Source: Bacteroidia bacterium (GTDB lineage Bacteria > Bacteroidota > Bacteroidia > B-17B0 > Aurantibacillaceae). Taken from it: 36,053 nucleotides of DNA. This document shows, in pieces, positions 31,917 through 36,053 of the stretch (its first letter is position 1; every line of letters begins with the position of its first letter). The translations under genes and the position numbers were made by a program. The DNA lies in the NCBI GenBank assembly GCA_014378485.1, contig JACMNO010000116.1, positions 1 through 36,053 of the forward strand, in the 5' to 3' direction. Under the pieces are notes generated by a model. It did no database searches, was not told the origin of the DNA, and worked only from the letters and a program-made list of their open reading frames with translations.

Positions 31917-34052
31917 TTAGTTAATGTATTGTTTAATTTGTTGTAAAGCCTGTTTTGCTTGTGCATTATTTGGATGTCGTTTTAATACTCTATTCAAATA
32001 AATTTCTGCTTGTTTAAAATCTTTTTTATAAGCATATAGTCCTGCCATATTTAGCAATAAGGCTTCGTAATCCGGATCAAGTGCCAGTGCTTTAAAATAT
32101 AGCTGCTCTGCTTCGTTAAGCTTGCCCTGCCTTAATTTCACAAAGCCTAAATTGGTTAAAGCGGACACATGTTTTGGGTTTTCTTCCAGGATCTCTTTCA
32201 ATTCTCTTTCAGCTTCAGGTAATGAGCCTTTAGCCGCTAATGCAGTTCCGTATTTATTTTTAAAATCTAAAACGTAAGGGGCTAAATCAACCGCCTTTTT
32301 GTAATAATTAATAGCACGTTGTAAATCACCTGCTTTAGAAAATGCTTCACCAATGCGGTAACTGGTCCAGGCATGGTCATTAGCGTATGATTTTTTAATT
32401 AAGAGATTGTTTAAAATGGAAGCATCCGTTAATTGGTTCACATAACTGATCATTTTAGTAAAATCATTTTTAATAAAGCACAGTTGAATAAGGAGCGCAA
32501 AATTTGTTTTTAAATTCACTTCAGGTTTATCTTTTAAATAAAAGGCGGCACTATCCAAATAATGTTTTTGGTTTTCAAACTTTTCATATTGGTTTAAATA
32601 TGCTTTCGCTTTTGTAATGGTGCTTGGATTTTTTTCATTGATCGCATACAGTCCAATAAATTCTTTGATGCCGTCTTTATCTTTTTTAGTCATTGGTTTA
32701 CGAATGTAATGATCGTGAACCGTTACATGAGGAATATCTATCGACCCTGATTTTGGCATATGACAACTCACGCAATTTGAAATTTTAGTAATTCCTTTTT
32801 TACTACAAATCAATGTTGAACCAGCGGCGCCTGTCACCCTGAGCGGAGTCGAAGGGTCTTCTGTCCCTCCAATCCCTCCCTTCTCTTTAGTCTTTTCCTT
32901 CCCTCCATCATGGCACTTATTACACGCATCATTAAATACATTTGCATTTGTTTCTCTAACGCTCACATGTGGATTATGACAAGTTACACAAGTCATGGCC
33001 TCTTTATAGGGCTTTAGTTTCTGCGAGTCGTTGACTGTGCTTGTCGCTGTCGAGGCTCTGGCAGTAGCACTTTCCAATGACTTAATAAAACACGCGCTTT
33101 GCTTTAAACGATCCGCATGAGAAGCCATAATAAATTCATCATCAGCATTTTTATACTTCGGCAAAAACACAGTCATGTAATCACTAAGTTTCATTCCCGG
33201 TTTAAAATCATAAAACGATTTCCCTTCTTTTAAAATAGTGTTACCTTGTAAATGGCATCTTTGGCAAATATCAAACTGTGCGTCAATGCTTAATTTAGCG
33301 GGGTTTACAATACTGTAATCAATGTATTTGGATGTGTCAATTCTGCTGCCTGTTTGTCGTTGAGCCACATGAATACTTCCCGGTCCGTGGCAACGCTCGC
33401 AATTAATTCCTTCGGGTACAGCTGTAAATTTATTTTCAGAACCCAATACAAACTCAGGATAGTTATTATGGCAACTCATACATTCCAATCCTATTTTGCG
33501 CATAAACCGGCTGTTATGCCCATTTTCAAAACCTGGTGGCAAATCCCACTTTTTTTTCTGAGTGTAAAAAGTCATGGGCATTTGGTTCAGGTAACCATTA
33601 ACCGATTGAATATGAGAATTGGTATGTTGCCCTGAACCTACAATATAATCAACAGTTTCCTGTCTTTTGTAGATGGTGTCTTTTCCTTTCAAACGGTATT
33701 CTAAAAATTGTAAGCTATCATTTAACCAAAATGCTTTGTAGTAAAAATCGCCGATTTTATCATGAATTACGGACGTATGGTAATCGCCTGAAGATTTTTG
33801 TTTGCTGGCCAGATCAAAGGATTTACCCATGCCTGTTTTGATATAAGTATTATAAATATTCTGGTGGCAAAGCTTACAGGTATTTATGCCTACATATTTA
33901 GCAGAATCAGAATGGTTGAGGTAAAGTAAAGTATCTGCAGTAACTTTTTTTGAGGTGGGATCGTGCCTTGTTTCACTGTCACATCCCATGAAAAATGCTA
34001 ATAATAAGCTGATACACAGAAAAAGAAAATAGATATGTTTGTTGCGTATAAT
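31917..34052 (-). CDS. Heptaheme c-type cytochrome lipoprotein with TPR repeats
   Basis: From the first ATG (33989) the protein has 690 residues and seven CxxCH heme sites (CKLCH, CMSCH, CERCH, CQRCH, CVTCH, CNKCH, CVSCH, between about residues 38 and 413). TPR repeats follow (about 540-690, SYRIGEAFSKAGDLQRAINYY, NLGFVKLRQGKLNEAEQLYFKAL). That ATG lies inside a lipobox: the open frame upstream reads IYFLFLCISLLLAFFMGC. The true start is therefore upstream, and ATT at 34052 (or ATA at 34049) gives MIRNKHIYFL and so on. A promoter at 34091-34121 fits this start. A mobile hairpin repeat is inserted in frame between hemes 6 and 7 (32833-32858, DPSTPLRVT). A likely periplasmic electron carrier or reductase; substrate unknown. 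Confidence 0.86.
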   Translation of the reverse strand: MIRNKHIYFLFLCISLLLAFFMGCDSETRHDPTSKKVTADTLLYLNHSDSAKYVGINTCKLCHQNIYNTYIKTGMGKSFDLASKQKSSGDYHTSVIHDKIGDFYYKAFWLNDSLQFLEYRLKGKDTIYKRQETVDYIVGSGQHTNSHIQSVNGYLNQMPMTFYTQKKKWDLPPGFENGHNSRFMRKIGLECMSCHNNYPEFVLGSENKFTAVPEGINCERCHGPGSIHVAQRQTGSRIDTSKYIDYSIVNPAKLSIDAQFDICQRCHLQGNTILKEGKSFYDFKPGMKLSDYMTVFLPKYKNADDEFIMASHADRLKQSACFIKSLESATARASTATSTVNDSQKLKPYKEAMTCVTCHNPHVSVRETNANVFNDACNKCHDGGKEKTKEKGGIGGTEDPSTPLRVTGAAGSTLICSKKGITKISNCVSCHMPKSGSIDIPHVTVHDHYIRKPMTKKDKDGIKEFIGLYAINEKNPSTITKAKAYLNQYEKFENQKHYLDSAAFYLKDKPEVNLKTNFALLIQLCFIKNDFTKMISYVNQLTDASILNNLLIKKSYANDHAWTSYRIGEAFSKAGDLQRAINYYKKAVDLAPYVLDFKNKYGTALAAKGSLPEAERELKEILEENPKHVSALTNLGFVKLRQGKLNEAEQLYFKALALDPDYEALLLNMAGLYAYKKDFKQAEIYLNRVLKRHPNNAQAKQALQQIKQYIN
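32833..32858. repeat. Hairpin-repeat unit inserted in frame in the cytochrome gene
   Basis: TGTC, arm ACCCT (32836-32840), loop GAGCGGAGTCGA, arm AGGGT (32853-32857). This is a perfect member of the interspersed family with a fourth arm type. Read on the coding (minus) strand it gives DPSTPLRVT and leaves the frame open. The surrounding GIGGTE and GAAGS residues look like low-complexity insert as well. Confidence 0.92.
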
Positions 34053-34090
34053 GTCTTTCTAATTTTGATTAAAGATAATTACAATTTTCT

Positions 34091-34121
34091 CAAATCTATT
34101 CATCACGTTTTTATATTGAAA
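34091..34121 (-). promoter_or_regulatory. Promoter of the multiheme cytochrome gene
   Basis: On the minus strand TAGATTTG (34091-34098) matches TAnnTTTG and a TTTC box (34118-34121) lies 19 bp upstream, one base off consensus. Transcription would start near 34084, which leaves about 30 bases before the ATT start at 34052. Confidence 0.6.
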
Positions 34122-34140
34122 ATCAAAAAGCTATAAATTG

Positions 34141-34174
34141 TAGCAATCAAATGCTATGATAATAAATAGGTTTG
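34141..34174 (+). promoter_or_regulatory. Dyad and TAnnTTTG box before the ORF6N gene
   Basis: TAGCA (34141-34145) and TGCTA (34152-34156) form a 5-bp dyad with a 6-nt centre. TAGGTTTG (34167-34174) fits the Bacteroidota -7 box, ending 16 bp before the ATG at 34191. No matching upstream TTTG box is clear. The dyad overlaps the expected upstream promoter region and could be an operator. Confidence 0.4.
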
Positions 34175-34190
34175 TAAAAAATTAAAAGCA

Positions 34191-34721
34191 ATGAATACGA
34201 AAGCTATATTATTGACAGACGATTCAGTTGTAAATAAAATATTTACAATTAGAGATCAAAAAGTAATGGTGGATAGAGATCTGGCTCATTTATACCAAAT
34301 TGAAACCAAACGTTTAAAAGAAGCGGTTAGAAGAAATAGCAACAGATTTCCTTCTGATTTTATGTTCGAATTAACCGAAGTTGAGTTTAAAAATTGGAGG
34401 ACGCAATTTGCGTCCACAAACATTGAAAGAGGTGGAAATCGTTATTCACCGATGGTTTTTACAGAATACGGTGTTTTAATGTTATCCAGTGTTTTAAATA
34501 GTGAACGAGCAATTGATGTCAATATTCAAATTATGCGTGTTTTTAGTAAAATGCGCCATATATTATCAGATAATCTGGAATTACGTGTTATAATTGATGA
34601 AATTCGCCGAAAAACAGAAAATAACACAAAAAATATTGAAGTCGTTTTTCAGTATTTAGATGAATTAATTGAAAAACAAGAAAATCCTAAAGAGAGAAAG
34701 CAAATAGGCTTTAATTCATAA
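34191..34721 (+). CDS. ORF6N-domain protein (phage/mobile-element type DNA-binding)
   Basis: The 176-residue product has an N-terminal ORF6N domain (about residues 15-120): IRDQKVMVDRDLAHLYQIETKRLKEAVRRN, RFPSDFMFELT, RTQFAST, GGNRYSPMVFTEYGVLMLSSVL and RAIDVNIQIMRVFSKMR. A helical C-terminal part (about 125-170) looks like a short coiled coil. The domain is widespread in phage antirepressor-like proteins and in chromosomal remnants of mobile elements, and is thought to bind DNA. No phage gene is adjacent: its neighbours are the cytochrome (divergent) and typA, so it is an isolated cargo gene or a domesticated regulator. The start is a good ATG. Confidence 0.92.
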   Translation: MNTKAILLTDDSVVNKIFTIRDQKVMVDRDLAHLYQIETKRLKEAVRRNSNRFPSDFMFELTEVEFKNWRTQFASTNIERGGNRYSPMVFTEYGVLMLSSVLNSERAIDVNIQIMRVFSKMRHILSDNLELRVIIDEIRRKTENNTKNIEVVFQYLDELIEKQENPKERKQIGFNS

Positions 34722-34724
34722 AAC

Positions 34725-34754
34725 TTGGTTTCTCGCATAAAAATCGTAATTTTG
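34725..34754 (+). promoter_or_regulatory. Promoter of typA
   Basis: TTGG (34725-34728) and TAATTTTG (34747-34754) with an 18-bp spacer match the Bacteroidota promoter pattern; the -7 box is exact. It lies in the 53-bp gap after the ORF6N stop, so typA has its own promoter. The expected transcript start is about 14 bp before the ATG. Confidence 0.7.
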
Positions 34755-34774
34755 CGCCCTTATTAAAATATACC

Positions 34775-36053
34775 ATGTTAGAAATCAGAAACATTGCCAT
34801 TATTGCCCATGTCGATCACGGGAAAACTACCTTAGTAGATAAAATTTTACACCAGTGTAATTTATTCAGAGAAAATCAAGCTTCAGGAGAATTAATCCTC
34901 GATAACAACGACTTAGAGCGTGAACGTGGAATTACCATTTTGGCTAAAAACGTTTCTGTTATGTACAAAGGAACAAAAATTAACATCATCGATACACCTG
35001 GTCACGCGGACTTTGGAGGTGAAGTTGAACGTACCTTAAACATGGCGGATGGTGTTATTTTATTAGTAGATGCTTTTGAAGGCCCAATGCCTCAAACGCG
35101 TTTTGTTACTCAAAAAGCTATTGCCGCTGGTAAAAAAGCGATTGTTGTAGTTAATAAAGTAGATAAACCAAACTGTCGTCCTGATGAAGTACATGATCAG
35201 GTTTTTGATTTGTTCTTCAACTTAGAAGCTTCTGAAGATCAATTAAATTTCCCTACTGTATTTGGTTCAAGTAAGCAAGGTTGGATGGGTCCTGACTACA
35301 AAACGGCTACTACTGATGTAACTTATTTGTTAGATACAATTTTAGAAAATATACCTACAGCTCCTGAGCGTGTTGGAACATTACAAATACAAATCACATC
35401 GTTGGATTATTCTTCTTTCATAGGTCGTATTGCCGTAGGTCGTGTTTTTCGTGGTATTATTAAAGAAAATATGCCGGTAAGCGTTGTAAAACGCGATGGT
35501 AGAATACAAAAATCCCGTATAAAAGAATTATATGTGTTTGAAGGTTTAGGAAAAGTTAAGGTTTCTGAAGTTCAGATAGGCGATATTTGTGCATTTACAG
35601 GTATCGAAGGTTTTGAGATTGGTGATACAGTTGCTGATTTTGATCAACCTGAAGCAATGCCAACAATGAAAATTGATGAGCCAACAATGAGCATGTTGTT
35701 TACAATTAACAACTCTCCTTTCTTCGGAAGAGATGGTAAATTTGTAACTTCCCGTCACTTACGTGACCGTTTGTATAAGGAGCTTGAAAAAAACCTGGCA
35801 ATGAGAGTTGAAGAAACTTCTTCTCCTGATTCTTATTTAGTTTATGGTCGTGGTATTCTTCACTTATCAGTTTTAATTGAAACTATGCGCCGCGAGGGGT
35901 ATGAATTACAATTAGGTCAGCCACAAGTTATTGTTAAAGAAATTGACGGAAAAAAATGTGAACCAATTGAAGTTTTAACGGTTGATGTTCCTCAGGAATC
36001 AGCAAGTAAGGTAATTGATTTGGTTACTCAACGTAAAGGTAATTTATTGCTAA
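34775..36053 (+). CDS. typA: GTP-binding protein TypA/BipA, N-terminal part (runs off the right edge)
   Basis: About 426 residues are visible of a protein normally near 600. The ribosome-associated translational GTPase has G1 AHVDHGKTT (about residues 11-19), the switch-I region ERERGITI, G3 DTPGHADFGGEVER and G4 NKVDKP. Domain 2 (IQITSLDYSSFIGRIAVGRVFRG) and the domain-3/EF-G-like part (NNSPFFGRDGKF, VEETSSPDSYLVYGRGILHLSVLIETMRREGYE) follow. These motifs separate it from LepA and EF-G. The gene is single, follows its own promoter and has no evident operon partner inside the window. It acts in the cytosol on 70S ribosomes, usually during cold or other stress. Confidence 0.96.
   Translation, partial: MLEIRNIAIIAHVDHGKTTLVDKILHQCNLFRENQASGELILDNNDLERERGITILAKNVSVMYKGTKINIIDTPGHADFGGEVERTLNMADGVILLVDAFEGPMPQTRFVTQKAIAAGKKAIVVVNKVDKPNCRPDEVHDQVFDLFFNLEASEDQLNFPTVFGSSKQGWMGPDYKTATTDVTYLLDTILENIPTAPERVGTLQIQITSLDYSSFIGRIAVGRVFRGIIKENMPVSVVKRDGRIQKSRIKELYVFEGLGKVKVSEVQIGDICAFTGIEGFEIGDTVADFDQPEAMPTMKIDEPTMSMLFTINNSPFFGRDGKFVTSRHLRDRLYKELEKNLAMRVEETSSPDSYLVYGRGILHLSVLIETMRREGYELQLGQPQVIVKEIDGKKCEPIEVLTVDVPQESASKVIDLVTQRKGNLLL

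Overview
The window comes from a low-GC member of the Bacteroidota. Supporting signs are TAnnTTTG-type promoters with an upstream TTTG-like box about 19 bp away (best examples before the genes at 9391 and 34775), many secreted proteins and lipoproteins, flavobacterial-style OmpA/beta-barrel proteins, and AT-rich intergenic DNA. I cannot name the genus.

Left part (1-7608, minus strand): the 5' two thirds of an isocitrate dehydrogenase gene runs off the left edge, preceded by two tiny membrane-protein genes. A strong hairpin terminator (1336-1369) separates these from a complete three-gene RND efflux operon (adaptor, inner-membrane pump, outer-membrane lipoprotein channel). A small secreted protein of unknown role and a LysR regulator follow.

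Middle-left (8687-12743, plus strand): a gene-poor stretch carries a decayed copy of a GC-rich structured element. Then come three tandem outer-membrane beta-barrel paralogues, the middle one a pseudogene, and an OmpA-domain protein that probably anchors the envelope to peptidoglycan.

Centre (13118-29577, minus strand): a Wzx/Wzy-type exopolysaccharide or capsule locus. It encodes the Wzc-like tyrosine kinase/co-polymerase and Wza-like export lipoprotein. After 1 kb of repeats it continues with the initiating sugar-phosphate transferase, a WecG-type transferase, a hexapeptide acyltransferase, several GT4/GT2 transferases, a Wzy-like polymerase, a membrane O-acyltransferase, a CgeB-like transferase, the Wzx flippase and a VanZ-like protein. 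Together these could start a repeat unit on undecaprenyl phosphate, extend and acylate it, flip it, polymerise it and export it. No Wzb-type phosphatase or nucleotide-sugar synthesis gene is present.

Right part (30729-36053): aroB and a heptaheme c-type cytochrome/TPR lipoprotein (minus), then an ORF6N-domain protein and the 5' part of typA/bipA (plus).

The most striking non-coding signal is a family of short interspersed hairpins. Each has a conserved TGTCA lead, a constant loop GAGCGnAGTCGA, and arms that change together (ATCCT/AGGAT, ACGCT/AGCGT, ACACT/AGTGT, ACCCT/AGGGT). They form a dense array at 16401-17280, largely as opposed pairs, and a second array at 29997-30276. A lone copy is inserted in frame inside the cytochrome gene. 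This looks like a REP/BIME system, presumably mobilised by a transposase encoded elsewhere. A second repeat family, GC-rich and potentially branched, occurs at 30327-30413 and in degenerate form at 8790-8874.
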